DNA of 64,000 nucleotides from CAYGTO01 sp964352815 (GCA_964352815.1 CAYGTO010000002.1:124001-188000), one strand, 5' to 3'. Positions 51,507 through 61,602 are shown, counted from the first letter of the stretch. Notes: generated by a model not told the origin, from the letters alone. A program made the numbers and translations.

Positions 51507-52973
51507 ATGAGTATAAAAAATATCACAATTCACTCTGTGAAGGTGCTCGACGGGCTCGATGGGGAGCGGCTGGCCATGATTGTCGCACCAGAGGGTGCTC
51601 CGCCCGGCTCTCTCTCTTTACTGACAGAGTTCTTGAATACGCATGGCGTGCGTGCTGTGCCGGGATATTATGGCTCCGAAAAACGGCACGTATTGCGCCT
51701 GTCTCACTTTGGCTCGGATGAAGCGCTACATGGCTTATTGACCAAGCATTTCCCTCATTGGCTTGAAGCGCAGCATACCAAAGTACACCCCATCACTATC
51801 TCGCCTTCACTCGCGCTGGAAACCATTTCTCATGATAATGCTTTTGACATGTCTGATGGGCTGATGAACCAGCTCGTTAAGAATAGTGGGACGATCACGG
51901 GGGGAATTTATACGCTCGCCAATCTCTGCTACCTTGGCTTTGCGATTGGCTCGATACGGTCGACCAAAGCGGCTGGCCCTGTCGACTATTCCGTGCTCGC
52001 CTCGGCCTTGTGTTTTTTAGCGGGTGGCTTTGTCGTTACCGCACATGGTAACCCCGCCCGCGGGACGGACAACGTTTATCCGCTGCTTTCAGAACTCTAT
52101 GAAAGGGCCGATTCAGCGGGTGCACAATCCGACACATCAAAAGGCATCTATGATGCCATCACCCATCTCACCAAACGTTACCCATGGGAAATAGGCTCCA
52201 TCGCCAATGGCCTTGGTATTTTGCTGCAAATTCGTTCCACCTACACACGCGCTGTGCCCATTGAGCGCGCTTCAGGCATTGCGTTTCTCACCAGCTATTT
52301 GATCGCAGCGCTGGTCCCTGAGAAGGGGGGGCGTTCGATGATCAACACAGACGCTTTTCTCGGAGAAAAGACTGGGGAAGATATTATTCAAAGTCTCGAC
52401 ACATTCCGTAAACATAGCGGCATTCTTCAGCCCATCGTGAATTTTGGCTATGCTGTGGCAGATTATATCCATGAAAAGCCCGTACAAGTCTCGGGCGGTG
52501 TGGCGTTACTCGGAAATGCCATCAGCATGACCGCATCACAGATCGAACGCAGCAGTGAGCTGACTCAAACTGCGAATTTAAGTAAACGCCTTGGCCTAGG
52601 CGGCTGCGCATTGTTCTCAACCGTTGGCGGCGGATTCCAGCTACTCGCAGGCAAAGACCGCGGCGCCACCTTTGATAGTGTGGTCACCAGTGCAGCGGAA
52701 ATGATTCGCCATGACCCTAAGCTACAAAACGCGTCGCATGGAGAGGTGATGGTTAAAATTGAAGGCCTTGCGAGAAGCATGTCCGAATCAACCGATATTG
52801 TGCATGACGAAGCACAAATGCGGCGGGGCATTATCGAGCGGCTCAAACGCGATGCTGATAATTCGTGCCTCACGATGGATGAGTGTTTGGTAGGCTTTTT
52901 GCCGAGCGAACAAAAGAAGCTCGAAAAGAGCCCCTTTATTAATACACAGCTAGTGAAACAGCTGGCCGCTTAA
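51507..52973 (+). CDS. membrane-associated orphan, full-length member of the three-paralog family
   Basis: The 488-residue protein is clearly paralogous to the 23578 product. It has APPGSLSLLTEFLNTHG, RAVPGYYGSEKRHVLRLS, a HFPHWLEAQ segment, hydrophobic helix pairs (ITGGIYTLANLCYLGFAIGS, ASALCFLAGGFVVTAHG, SGIAFLTSYLIAALVPEKGG) and the C-terminal FDSVVTSAAEMIRHDP and LVGFLPSEQKKLEKSPF. The function is unknown; the repeated helix pairs suggest membrane insertion or a membrane-surface role. The ATG at 51507 is used rather than the GTG at 51504 because the -10 element lies just upstream. Its stop overlaps the stop of phaC (TTAA) on the other strand. Confidence 0.68.
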   Translation: MSIKNITIHSVKVLDGLDGERLAMIVAPEGAPPGSLSLLTEFLNTHGVRAVPGYYGSEKRHVLRLSHFGSDEALHGLLTKHFPHWLEAQHTKVHPITISPSLALETISHDNAFDMSDGLMNQLVKNSGTITGGIYTLANLCYLGFAIGSIRSTKAAGPVDYSVLASALCFLAGGFVVTAHGNPARGTDNVYPLLSELYERADSAGAQSDTSKGIYDAITHLTKRYPWEIGSIANGLGILLQIRSTYTRAVPIERASGIAFLTSYLIAALVPEKGGRSMINTDAFLGEKTGEDIIQSLDTFRKHSGILQPIVNFGYAVADYIHEKPVQVSGGVALLGNAISMTASQIERSSELTQTANLSKRLGLGGCALFSTVGGGFQLLAGKDRGATFDSVVTSAAEMIRHDPKLQNASHGEVMVKIEGLARSMSESTDIVHDEAQMRRGIIERLKRDADNSCLTMDECLVGFLPSEQKKLEKSPFINTQLVKQLAA

Positions 52974-54940
52974 GCGCAGCGTTTTACGTAACTTCCTGGC
53001 GCCGCTTCTATCACGGGCATTTTCTTAGAGCCCGGCTTACGTGCTTTGACCATATTTCCCGCATACGGTTTGACCCATTTCTGCCAATGCGTCCACCATG
53101 ATTTCTTCGTATAGTTTGCCTCTTGAATCCACTGATCAGGGCTGTCGGGCAATGCATCATTCGCATAATAACCATATTTATCCTTGCCTGGCGGGTTCAC
53201 CACTCCGGCCACATGCCCCGACTCAGCAAGCGTAAACTGAACCGGCCCCGAGAACATTTGCGCGGTCACATAGGAAGATTGCCACGGGGCAATATGATCG
53301 TCTTTTGTAGAGAGAAGATAAGCCGGCGTCTCGACTTTGCGTAAATTGATCGGCACATCCGCGACATGCACCCCACCCGGCTTGATCAACAGATTCTTCT
53401 GATAGAAATTGCGCAGATAGAACGTATTCATTTCCATCGGCAACCGCGTCGAATCAGAATTCCAATACAGAATATCGAATGGGAACGGGTTTTTCCCAAG
53501 CAAGTAATTGTTGATATAGAACGACCAAATCAGATCATTCGAGCGCAGCATATTAAAGGTCTGCGACATATCTTCCGCCGGCATATATCCGTGTGTGCTC
53601 ATCCGATCTTCAATCGCTGCAATCGTGGTGTCATCAATAAACACCCCAATATCACCAACATCACTATAGTCTGTTAGTGTCGTCAAGTAAGTCGCGCTGG
53701 CGATCCGGTCTTCCTCACCTTTTGATTTCAAATAAGACAACGCAATCGAAAGCAATGTACCGCCCAAGCAATAGCCCATCGTATTAATCGAACGCTCTCC
53801 CGTCGCTTTTTCAATCGCATCAAGCGCTGCGAGAGGGCCTTCTCGCAAATAATCACTAAAACTTTTATCACTCAGCGACTCATCCGGGTTCACCCAAGAG
53901 ATCATAAACACCGTATGTCCCTGCTCCACGAGCCAGCGCACCAGTGAGTTCTTTTGCTGAAGGTCGAGAATGTAATATTTATTGATCCATGCCGGCATCA
54001 CAAGCAAGGGGCGCTTATGCACCGTCTCGGTCTGCGGCGCATATTGAATCAGCTCTATTAAGTCATTCTTATAAACGACGCTTCCCTTAGTACAGGCGAG
54101 GTTTTTGCCCACTTCAAACGCAGATTCATCGGTCATACGAATACGCAGATTGCCGTGACCCTTTTCAATATCTTCGAGCAGGAATTGAAGCCCTTGCACT
54201 AGATTGTCGCCATTGCTCTCAAGCAGTTCTTTCATCGCCAGCGGGTTGGTAAAGAGATAATTGCTCGGGCTCAGCGCATCCATGAATTGGCGCGCGAAGA
54301 AGTTCAGCTTGTGATTGGTGTGTGAGTCTCTGATCTCTGTGATCTGCAGGCCTTTTTGCATCCATTTATTCGCCAGCAAATACGACTCTTTCACGTAGTC
54401 GTAGAACAGATTTTCCTGCCATTCCTCACCTTTAAAGCGGCGATCACGCATATCAGGTTGGATATAAGGGTTATCCGTGTTGCCAAGCATACGCTGCGCC
54501 GTGTGCTGCCAAAAATTGGTATAATCCTGCCACATCGCCATGCTAGCTTCGATCCAGCCACCTGGGTTCGCCATCATGCCGGCAATCGCCTGGCCCCACG
54601 CTTCTTGCAGATGCAACGGGTCAATACTAAAATGCGGGCTCGAGGAAAGCGCCGGATATTTAATCACCGCCATGATTTGCTGCCATAATTCAGAGGCTTT
54701 TCCCATATTCTCAGCAAATTTCTGCGGGTTAAACTGCTTGCTCGCCTGTTCCATGGTTTTTTTCGTCGCTTGGGTGGGTTTCGCTTGTGCTTGGGGTGTG
54801 GCACGCGCTGGTTTCTTTTCTTGCGTAGGCGCGGCAGCGGGTTTGCTATCCCGGTTACTAACGAGCCGCGCACGTTTCGTAATTTTCTTCCCCGCGTGAC
54901 GCACATGATGCTGCGCGGTCATTGCTTCATTCTTCGGCAT
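52970..54940 (-). CDS. phaC: class I polyhydroxyalkanoate synthase
   Basis: The 656-residue protein has the PHA synthase core: an N-terminal PhaC domain (HFSIDPLHLQEAWGQAIAGM), then the alpha/beta hydrolase with the lipase-box-like TMGYCLGGTL containing the active Cys near residue 391. The Asp is in LLSTKDDHIAPW and the His in LAESGHVAGVVNPPG. It polymerises hydroxyacyl-CoA into storage granules. An N-terminal extension of about 70 residues is rich in Lys, Ala and Pro (KPAAAPTQEKKPARATPQAQ), longer than usual. No phaA, phaB or phasin gene is in the window. Confidence 0.93.
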   Translation of the reverse strand: MPKNEAMTAQHHVRHAGKKITKRARLVSNRDSKPAAAPTQEKKPARATPQAQAKPTQATKKTMEQASKQFNPQKFAENMGKASELWQQIMAVIKYPALSSSPHFSIDPLHLQEAWGQAIAGMMANPGGWIEASMAMWQDYTNFWQHTAQRMLGNTDNPYIQPDMRDRRFKGEEWQENLFYDYVKESYLLANKWMQKGLQITEIRDSHTNHKLNFFARQFMDALSPSNYLFTNPLAMKELLESNGDNLVQGLQFLLEDIEKGHGNLRIRMTDESAFEVGKNLACTKGSVVYKNDLIELIQYAPQTETVHKRPLLVMPAWINKYYILDLQQKNSLVRWLVEQGHTVFMISWVNPDESLSDKSFSDYLREGPLAALDAIEKATGERSINTMGYCLGGTLLSIALSYLKSKGEEDRIASATYLTTLTDYSDVGDIGVFIDDTTIAAIEDRMSTHGYMPAEDMSQTFNMLRSNDLIWSFYINNYLLGKNPFPFDILYWNSDSTRLPMEMNTFYLRNFYQKNLLIKPGGVHVADVPINLRKVETPAYLLSTKDDHIAPWQSSYVTAQMFSGPVQFTLAESGHVAGVVNPPGKDKYGYYANDALPDSPDQWIQEANYTKKSWWTHWQKWVKPYAGNMVKARKPGSKKMPVIEAAPGSYVKRCA

Positions 54941-55128
54941 ATGGCCCCTCTCTCTATGCTGAACCGCTTTATATCCGCTGCGAGCCGAGGAAGCAATCGT
55001 TCATTTGTCGCCTATTTAAGCGCTTCTGGACAAAAAAGGGGATTTGATTGGCGGGCCTGTAGCAGAGTGATATGTTCTGGTGTATGCAGATGAAACATCC
55101 CACTTATTATACTATAGAAAATGGCGTT

Positions 55129-56109
55129 ATGTTTGGGCTTAAATGGTCGTTGATGGGCGCCATGCTCGCCATGACCGGTCTCGCCGGCTGTGGGATCCTT
55201 GATATTGAGGAGAATAAAGAGCGTCATAATTTTGTTCAAGGGGAACGCCGCACACCGCAACTAAATCCGCCAATGGCTAATGCACCCCGCGCCACCGATG
55301 AGCAAGGGCGGCTGTCTTCACGTGGTGGCGCGGTGGCAACCGGTACTACTTCTTCGGGCAATCAGGAGAATATTAAACGCGGCGGGCGATCGCTACCATC
55401 GTCTGCCCCTGCGCCACGTTTCCAAAATACGGCACCATCGGCGACATCGCCCTACGAATCCTATAACACGGCACCCCAAGAAGACGAATCGAACACCATG
55501 GATGACATTGCTAATATGTTCGGATTTGGTTCAGACAACGAGGAAACTGTTCAGCCAGCACCGCCGCCTGTTGTGGCCGCGCACCAGCCACAATCCGCGG
55601 TGGCCCCTCTCCCCGCGATTGCAAGCCGCGAAGACCAAGCCCCAAGAGCAAGCCTGGAGCTAGCCACACCGCCGGCCGCCGCGCTGCAAACATCGGTAGC
55701 ACCGCTTCCGACACTACCGGTTGTGCAACAACCGGTAGTCACCCCTGAACCCGTTGCTGCCCCAGCGCCAATTACGTCTCCTGTCGTCAAAGCCGCGCCT
55801 GTGGCAAAAGCACCCGTGGAGAACGCTGTGCCAGTGATTCAGGCGAGCCCCGCTCCGCGCTATGAGCCGCCTGTGCAGACCTCACCCAGTGCGACGCCTG
55901 TTGAAACATTCGTTCCATCCCCGACCCCATCCGCTTACAGCTATCAGCCGACCTATCAGGAGCCTGAGAGCACCAATACCGCTGCTACGAACACCGCACC
56001 TACAGGCACCTTCCATCTGAGCGCTCCGCCCGCAACCGTGAACAACTATGTGGCCCCATCACGCTATTCTGCGCGCCGCGAAGCAACACGCCGCTACAAC
56101 GCCTATTAA
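55129..56109 (+). CDS. Ala/Pro-rich lipoprotein of unknown function
   Basis: With the start at ATG 55129 the 326-residue protein begins MFGLKWSLMGAMLAMTGLAG followed by Cys21, a good lipobox, so it is a lipoprotein. The mature chain is low-complexity: charged at first (ILDIEENKERHNFVQGERR), then long stretches of Pro, Ala and Thr, ending in Tyr/Arg-rich SARREATRRYNAY. It may span the periplasm as a flexible tether. Upstream ATGs at 55072 and 55087 would bury the signal. A -10-like TATACT lies about 20 bp before the chosen start. Confidence 0.55.
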   Translation: MFGLKWSLMGAMLAMTGLAGCGILDIEENKERHNFVQGERRTPQLNPPMANAPRATDEQGRLSSRGGAVATGTTSSGNQENIKRGGRSLPSSAPAPRFQNTAPSATSPYESYNTAPQEDESNTMDDIANMFGFGSDNEETVQPAPPPVVAAHQPQSAVAPLPAIASREDQAPRASLELATPPAAALQTSVAPLPTLPVVQQPVVTPEPVAAPAPITSPVVKAAPVAKAPVENAVPVIQASPAPRYEPPVQTSPSATPVETFVPSPTPSAYSYQPTYQEPESTNTAATNTAPTGTFHLSAPPATVNNYVAPSRYSARREATRRYNAY

Positions 56110-56175
56110 ACGCGTCATAGGATAGGCGAAAAAATCCTGTAGATTTAAGCCTTACACGCCGCTAAGCTTCCGCCC

Positions 56176-57405
56176 ATGAAAACACCACCTGAAGATTTTT
56201 ACCGCATAAACCGTCTGCCGCCCTACGTGTTTGCAGAAGTGAATGCGATGAAAGCCGCGCACCGCGCGGGCGGGCGCGATGTCATAGACCTTGGCATGGG
56301 AAACCCTGACCAACCGCCGCCGCCGCATATTATCGAGAAGCTTAAAGAAACCGCCATGGACCCCAAAGCCCATCGCTATTCAATGTCGCGCGGCATTCCA
56401 GGGCTTCGCAAAGCTCAAGCCGGTTACTATAAACGCCGATTTGATGTCGATATTGATCCAGAAAAAGAAATTTGCGTCACCATCGGCTCGAAAGAAGGGC
56501 TTGCAAACTTAGCCCAGGCCATTACTTCGCCAAGCGATATCATCATGGTGCCGAACCCATCCTATCCGATTCACCCGTTCGGCTCGATCATCGCCGGCGC
56601 CTCCGTGTGGCATTTGCCGCGCATGGATGATGCACCTTTTCTGGAACAAGTGAAATACGCGATCAGCCATTGCTCACCCAAGCCACTCGCGATCATCGTC
56701 AACTACCCATGCAATCCGACCACCACGACCGTACCGCTCGAATTTTACGAGGAACTTGTCGATATTTGTCGCCATCATGGCATTTATATCCTGTCCGACC
56801 TTGCTTACTGCGAAATCTATTTCGAAAACAACCCGCCGCCCTCGGTGCTTCAGGTTAAGAACGCAAAGGACATCGCGGTCGAATTCACTACCATGAGCAA
56901 GACTTACAATATGGCTGGGTGGCGTGTGGGTTTTGCTGCAGGAAACCCGACATTGATTCACGCGCTGAAACGCATCAAATCTTACCTCGACTACGGCAGC
57001 TTCACGCCGATTCAGGTCGCTGCGGCCGCTGCGATCAACGGCCCGCAAAAGTGTGTCGAAGAGATGCGCCAACTCTATAAAGACCGCCGTGACGTGCTTG
57101 TTGATGGGCTACGCCGCGCTGGATGGGATGTTCCCAACCCTGCCGCCTCCATGTTCATTTGGGCCGAGCTGCCCGATCAGTATAAAGATATTGGCTCGCT
57201 GGCATTTTCAAAATTGCTGCTTGAACATGCGGAAGTCGCCGTCGCGCCAGGCATTGGCTTTGGCGAATATGGTGACAATCATGTGCGCATTGCCATGGTC
57301 GAAAACCGCCAGCGCTTGCGCCAGGCATGCCGCAACATTAAACAGTTCCTCTCGCAAGATGCAGAGGCAATGAAAGCGTCACTGAATCAAGGAAAAGCCG
57401 CATGA
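56176..57405 (+). CDS. alaC: AlaC-like class I/II aminotransferase
   Basis: The 409-residue fold-type I PLP enzyme resembles AlaC and LL-diaminopimelate aminotransferases: DVIDLGMGNPDQPPPPHIIE, MSRGIPGLRKAQAGYYKRRF, NYPCNPTTTTV, the PLP-lysine segment TTMSKTYNMAGWRVGFA and the carboxylate-binding Arg in NHVRIAMVEN. It probably transaminates pyruvate/alanine with glutamate. The exact substrate is inferred. Its last four bases overlap the next ATG. Confidence 0.85.
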   Translation: MKTPPEDFYRINRLPPYVFAEVNAMKAAHRAGGRDVIDLGMGNPDQPPPPHIIEKLKETAMDPKAHRYSMSRGIPGLRKAQAGYYKRRFDVDIDPEKEICVTIGSKEGLANLAQAITSPSDIIMVPNPSYPIHPFGSIIAGASVWHLPRMDDAPFLEQVKYAISHCSPKPLAIIVNYPCNPTTTTVPLEFYEELVDICRHHGIYILSDLAYCEIYFENNPPPSVLQVKNAKDIAVEFTTMSKTYNMAGWRVGFAAGNPTLIHALKRIKSYLDYGSFTPIQVAAAAAINGPQKCVEEMRQLYKDRRDVLVDGLRRAGWDVPNPAASMFIWAELPDQYKDIGSLAFSKLLLEHAEVAVAPGIGFGEYGDNHVRIAMVENRQRLRQACRNIKQFLSQDAEAMKASLNQGKAA

Positions 57406-58688
57406 GTGCTGTCATGAACATTGCCATTGCCGGGCTGGGCACAGTGGGCTGCAGCACCGTTTCATTACTGCAAGAACATGCGGCGCTCTACGAAAAACGC
57501 ACAGGCAAAGTGCTGAACATTGTTGCGGTGTCCGCGCGTGATCAGAGCAAAGATCGCGGCATCGACCTGAATGGTATCGAATGGGCTAGTTCGCCACTCG
57601 ATTTGATCCAGAGCGATGCAGATATCATTGTCGAATTGATTGGCGGCTCTGACGGTGCAGCATTCGATCTTGTAAGCGCAGCATTGGATGCACAGAAACA
57701 TGTCGTGACTGCGAACAAAGCACTCATTGCGAAGCATGGGGTGATGCTGGCTGCGAAGGCCGAAAAGGCAAATGTCTCTCTTACATTTGAGGCCGCCGTT
57801 GCGGGCGGGATTCCGATTATTCATGCGCTGCAACATGGGCTGCATGCGAATCATGCCGAACGCATCATCGGCATCCTTAACGGCACCTGTAATTACATCC
57901 TTACCACCATGCAAAAGACAGGGCGAGAATTTGCAGATGTACTCAAAGAAGCGCAAGAATTAGGTTATGCGGAAGCGGATCCCACCTTCGACATTGATGG
58001 CATTGATACCGCGCACAAGCTGACGATTTTGGCGGCGCTCGCCTACGGCACCGAAGTGAATATGGATGCCGTGCACTGCGAAGGCATTCGCCATATCACC
58101 GCCACCGATATCGCCTATGCCACCGAGCTTGGCTACACCATCAAACTACTTGGCATCACGCAGCAGCATGGCGATGCGCTGGAACAACGTGTGCACCCGT
58201 GTTTGATTCCTAGTAACGCGCCAATCGCGCTGATCGATGGCGCATTTAACGCGGTGGAAGTGGTTGGCTGCGCTGTTGGCCGTGTCCTCTTTGAAGGACA
58301 AGGCGCTGGCGGGGACCCGACCGCATCGGCGGTTATTTCTGATATTCTTGATATTACCCAGGGACAAAAGAACCATCCGTTCAACGTGCCGCATGCGCGC
58401 TTATCGAAAGCATCGGTGATGGCGATGGACACGCTGTCATGCCAATATTATCTGCGGCTTCCGGTGGCGGATGAGCCAGGCGTGCTCGCAGACATCACCT
58501 CCTGCCTTGCAAAAGAAAAGGTATCCGTCGAACGGTTTGTACAAAAAACCCATGGCGATGACCAGCCTGCCGAGCTCGTACTCACCACCCATGTGACGCA
58601 AGAAGCGTCGATGCAGGCCGCTCTTAGCCAGATTAAATCACTCTCAAGCGTGCGCGGCGACGCACAATTGATTCGCATGCTATCATAG
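57402..58688 (+). CDS. hom: homoserine dehydrogenase
   Basis: The 428-residue enzyme reduces aspartate semialdehyde to homoserine. It has an NAD(P)-binding start (MNIAIAGLGTVGCSTVSLLQ), the catalytic domain with GILNGTCNYILTTM and AEADPTFDIDGIDTAHKLTI, and a C-terminal ACT domain (LRLPVADEPGVLADITSCLA) for feedback regulation. The ATGA overlap with the aminotransferase stop indicates cotranslation. Confidence 0.96.
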   Translation: MSAVMNIAIAGLGTVGCSTVSLLQEHAALYEKRTGKVLNIVAVSARDQSKDRGIDLNGIEWASSPLDLIQSDADIIVELIGGSDGAAFDLVSAALDAQKHVVTANKALIAKHGVMLAAKAEKANVSLTFEAAVAGGIPIIHALQHGLHANHAERIIGILNGTCNYILTTMQKTGREFADVLKEAQELGYAEADPTFDIDGIDTAHKLTILAALAYGTEVNMDAVHCEGIRHITATDIAYATELGYTIKLLGITQQHGDALEQRVHPCLIPSNAPIALIDGAFNAVEVVGCAVGRVLFEGQGAGGDPTASAVISDILDITQGQKNHPFNVPHARLSKASVMAMDTLSCQYYLRLPVADEPGVLADITSCLAKEKVSVERFVQKTHGDDQPAELVLTTHVTQEASMQAALSQIKSLSSVRGDAQLIRMLS

Positions 58689-58697
58689 GAGGCAACC

Positions 58698-59708
58698 ATG
58701 AACGCAGAAGTAAAACACGCCGATGAAACCCGGGTCTATGCCCTCGACCGAAACTTTGTGCTCGAAGCGGTACGCGTCACTGAGGCTGCGGCTTTATCGG
58801 CAGCGCAATGGATTGGTAAGGGCAAAGAAAAAGATGCAGACCAGGCCGCTGTGAACGGCATGCGCCAAGCGCTGAACAGCCTCGCGATCGACGGTACCGT
58901 CGTGATTGGCGAAGGCGAACGCGACGAAGCGCCCATGCTCTATATTGGGGAGCATGTCGGCGCGGGAGACGGACCCAAAGTGGATATCGCGCTTGATCCG
59001 TTAGAGGGCACGACCATTTGCGCAACAGGCGGTGCAAACTCTTTGGCCGTGCTTGCCATGGCGGAATCGGGTGGCTTCTTGCACGCGCCCGATGTCTATA
59101 TGAATAAGATTGCCGTTGGCGGCGACCTTCCCGACAATGTGGTGTCGCTCGATGCTTCACCGAAGGAAAATTTGGCGAGCCTTGCTAAAGCAAAAGGCTG
59201 TGAGATTTCTGATTTGATGGTGATGATCCTGGATCGTCCACGCCACGAAACGATGATTCACGCCGTGCGCGAGGCCGGCGCACGCATCACCCTCATTGGT
59301 GACGGTGATGTGGCAGGCGTCATTGCGTGCACGCTCCCTGAAACCGGCATTGATATGTATATGGGGATTGGTGGCGCGCCAGAGGGTGTTCTCGCCGCAG
59401 CCGCGCTGCGTTGCACTGGCGGGCAGTTCCAAGGACGGCTTCTGTTTGACAATGACGAACAGCGCGCGCGTGCGACCCGCATGGGCGTGGAAGAGCTCGA
59501 TAAAATCTACACGCTCGAAGAGCTCGCTTCCGGCAATGTGATGTTCGCCGCGACCGGCGTGACGGACGGGTGGATGCTGAACGGTGTCAAGCAATGGGAA
59601 GGCGGCGCACGCACCCATTCGATGATCATGCGTAGTACGACAGGTACGATTCGCCTCGTCGAAACCGATCACAACTTCACGCGCAAAACATGGCTTGCCG
59701 ATGAATGA
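58698..59708 (+). CDS. glpX: class II fructose-1,6-bisphosphatase
   Basis: The 336-residue GlpX-type phosphatase has VVIGEGERDEAPMLYIGEHV and the metal-binding IALDPLEGTTICATGGANSL. MYMGIGGAPEGVLAAAAL and GVTDGWMLNGVK follow. It acts in gluconeogenesis. The strong AGGAGG before ATG 58698 sits 9 bp after hom. The position between hom and recJ is a common alphaproteobacterial arrangement. Confidence 0.95.
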   Translation: MNAEVKHADETRVYALDRNFVLEAVRVTEAAALSAAQWIGKGKEKDADQAAVNGMRQALNSLAIDGTVVIGEGERDEAPMLYIGEHVGAGDGPKVDIALDPLEGTTICATGGANSLAVLAMAESGGFLHAPDVYMNKIAVGGDLPDNVVSLDASPKENLASLAKAKGCEISDLMVMILDRPRHETMIHAVREAGARITLIGDGDVAGVIACTLPETGIDMYMGIGGAPEGVLAAAALRCTGGQFQGRLLFDNDEQRARATRMGVEELDKIYTLEELASGNVMFAATGVTDGWMLNGVKQWEGGARTHSMIMRSTTGTIRLVETDHNFTRKTWLADE

Positions 59709-61530
59709 GAGCGGCCTTCTTGTTCGCGATTCGCGTGCCGCACTTTCACTAGAGCGTTACAAACCTGCGAGCGGTAAAGGCTGGAAATGGCGCGCTTCTG
59801 GCAGCGATGTTGAATCTTATATGGATGCTGTTTCTCAGCGCTACGCTGTTGAAAGCACCCTCGCACGAATCATGGCTGGGCGGGATATTACGCTTGAAGA
59901 AGTAGAGCATTACCTCTCTCCCACCCTGCGCCATTTATTGCCTAATCCAATGCATCTGCGCGATATGGATAAAGCCATTGCGCGGCTCGTTGATGCGGTC
60001 CGCAACAAAGAAACCATTGCGGTGTTTGGTGACTATGACGTCGATGGCGCCACATCCACCTCACTGTTACTACGCTATTTCGCCATGCTCGGCGTGCCAA
60101 CACTCTTCCACATTCCTGACCGTATTGAAGAAGGCTATGGCCCCAACACAGACGCGTTCATTACGTTAAAAGATCAGGGCGCACACCTGATCATCACCGT
60201 CGATTGCGGAACCGTTTCCTATGAGCCGATTAAGGAGGCGTGCCGCCTGGGCATGGATGTTATTGTCGTCGACCACCATATTGGCGGCGAACGGCTCCCG
60301 GATGCACTCGCCGTGATTAACCCAAACCGGCTGGATGAAAGCAGTGATTACGGCCATCTTGCCGCGGTCGGTGTCACCTTCCTGGTGCTTGTTGCGCTGA
60401 ATCGCGCGCTTCGTGATGCCGGGCTGTTTGAGTCGCTCGGTGTTGCTGAACCCGACCTACGCCAGTGGCTTGATCTGGTTGCGTTAGGAACCGTGTGTGA
60501 CGTCGTGCCGCTTACCACGTTGAACCGCGCTTATGTATCGCAAGGGCTGCGCGTGCTCGCACAACGTCAGAATACGGGGCTGGCCGCACTATCCGATGTG
60601 TCCCGGCTCGACCACACGCCCAGCGCCTATAGCCTTGGTTTTATGCTAGGCCCGCGCATTAATGCAGGCGGCCGCGTCGGTAAAGCGTCGCTTGGCACGA
60701 GCCTCCTCTCAACGGAGGATGCGGAAGAGGCGCGCCATATTGCTGCGCAGCTCGATCAGTATAATCAAGAGCGCAAAGCCATCGAAGCCTCAGTGTTAGA
60801 TGAGGCCACGCGCATGGCCGAATCACAATCAAACCAGCCGATCATTATGGTGGCGAAAGAAGGCTGGCACCCAGGCGTCATTGGCATTGTCGCCGGCCGC
60901 CTGAAAGAACGCTTCGAACGGCCCGCCGCCGTCATTGCAATCGATGAAGCCGGTATCGGCAAAGCCTCCGCTCGCTCTGTCACGGGCGTGGATGTCGGCA
61001 GCGCCATCACTGCCGCAACACAAGAAGGGCTGCTCCTTGCTGGTGGCGGCCACGCCATGGCGGGCGGGTTCTCGCTTGAAATGAACGGCTTTGACGCGCT
61101 GTATGATTTTTTCTGCGCGCGCCTTTCAGACGCCGTGGCACTATACCAGCAAGAGAAATCCCGGAAGATTGATGCTGCGCTGTCGGTCAGCGGCTGCTCA
61201 GTTGAACTGATTGAACAAATCGAAGCGCTCGGGCCGTACGGGATGGGCCACCCCTCTCCCACCTTCATGATTCCCAAAGCGCGGATTGTTCGGCGCGATG
61301 TGCTTAAAGAAAAACATATCCGGCTTAAAATTATTGATGACGCATCGGGCGCGCGCGAGGGCAGCGCCTTGACCGCGCTTGCGTTTAACAGTGTCGATGG
61401 CTTGCTGGGGGATATGCTTCTTTCTGAGCATTATCAGAGCCTTGCGCTTGTCGGCTCGCTTCAACTGAACCATTGGCAGGACCGAATCTCACCGCAGCTC
61501 CTGATTGATGATGCAGCGATTAGTGACTAA
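59701..61530 (+). CDS. recJ: single-stranded-DNA exonuclease RecJ
   Basis: The 609-residue DHH-family nuclease has the motifs IAVFGDYDVDGATSTSLLL, IITVDCGTVSYEPIKEA, VIVVDHHIGGE and the LVALGTVCDVVPL region. The DHHA1 motif is LLAGGGHAMAGGFSLEM and a C-terminal OB-like domain follows. RecJ degrades single strands 5' to 3' in recombination and mismatch repair. ATG 59701 overlaps the end of glpX by 8 nt. Confidence 0.95.
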   Translation: MNESGLLVRDSRAALSLERYKPASGKGWKWRASGSDVESYMDAVSQRYAVESTLARIMAGRDITLEEVEHYLSPTLRHLLPNPMHLRDMDKAIARLVDAVRNKETIAVFGDYDVDGATSTSLLLRYFAMLGVPTLFHIPDRIEEGYGPNTDAFITLKDQGAHLIITVDCGTVSYEPIKEACRLGMDVIVVDHHIGGERLPDALAVINPNRLDESSDYGHLAAVGVTFLVLVALNRALRDAGLFESLGVAEPDLRQWLDLVALGTVCDVVPLTTLNRAYVSQGLRVLAQRQNTGLAALSDVSRLDHTPSAYSLGFMLGPRINAGGRVGKASLGTSLLSTEDAEEARHIAAQLDQYNQERKAIEASVLDEATRMAESQSNQPIIMVAKEGWHPGVIGIVAGRLKERFERPAAVIAIDEAGIGKASARSVTGVDVGSAITAATQEGLLLAGGGHAMAGGFSLEMNGFDALYDFFCARLSDAVALYQQEKSRKIDAALSVSGCSVELIEQIEALGPYGMGHPSPTFMIPKARIVRRDVLKEKHIRLKIIDDASGAREGSALTALAFNSVDGLLGDMLLSEHYQSLALVGSLQLNHWQDRISPQLLIDDAAISD

Positions 61531-61553
61531 GCAAATGCAGGGTGGCTTCGAAG

Positions 61554-61581
61554 TTGACAAGCCCATTTTGATCGATATAGT
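61554..61581 (+). promoter_or_regulatory. strong promoter for tRNA-Glu
   Basis: A perfect TTGACA at 61554 and TATAGT at 61576 are separated by 16 bp. The predicted start lies about 15 bp before the tRNA. Confidence 0.75.
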
Positions 61582-61602
61582 GCAGATTCACTTTTTTCGA
61601 GT

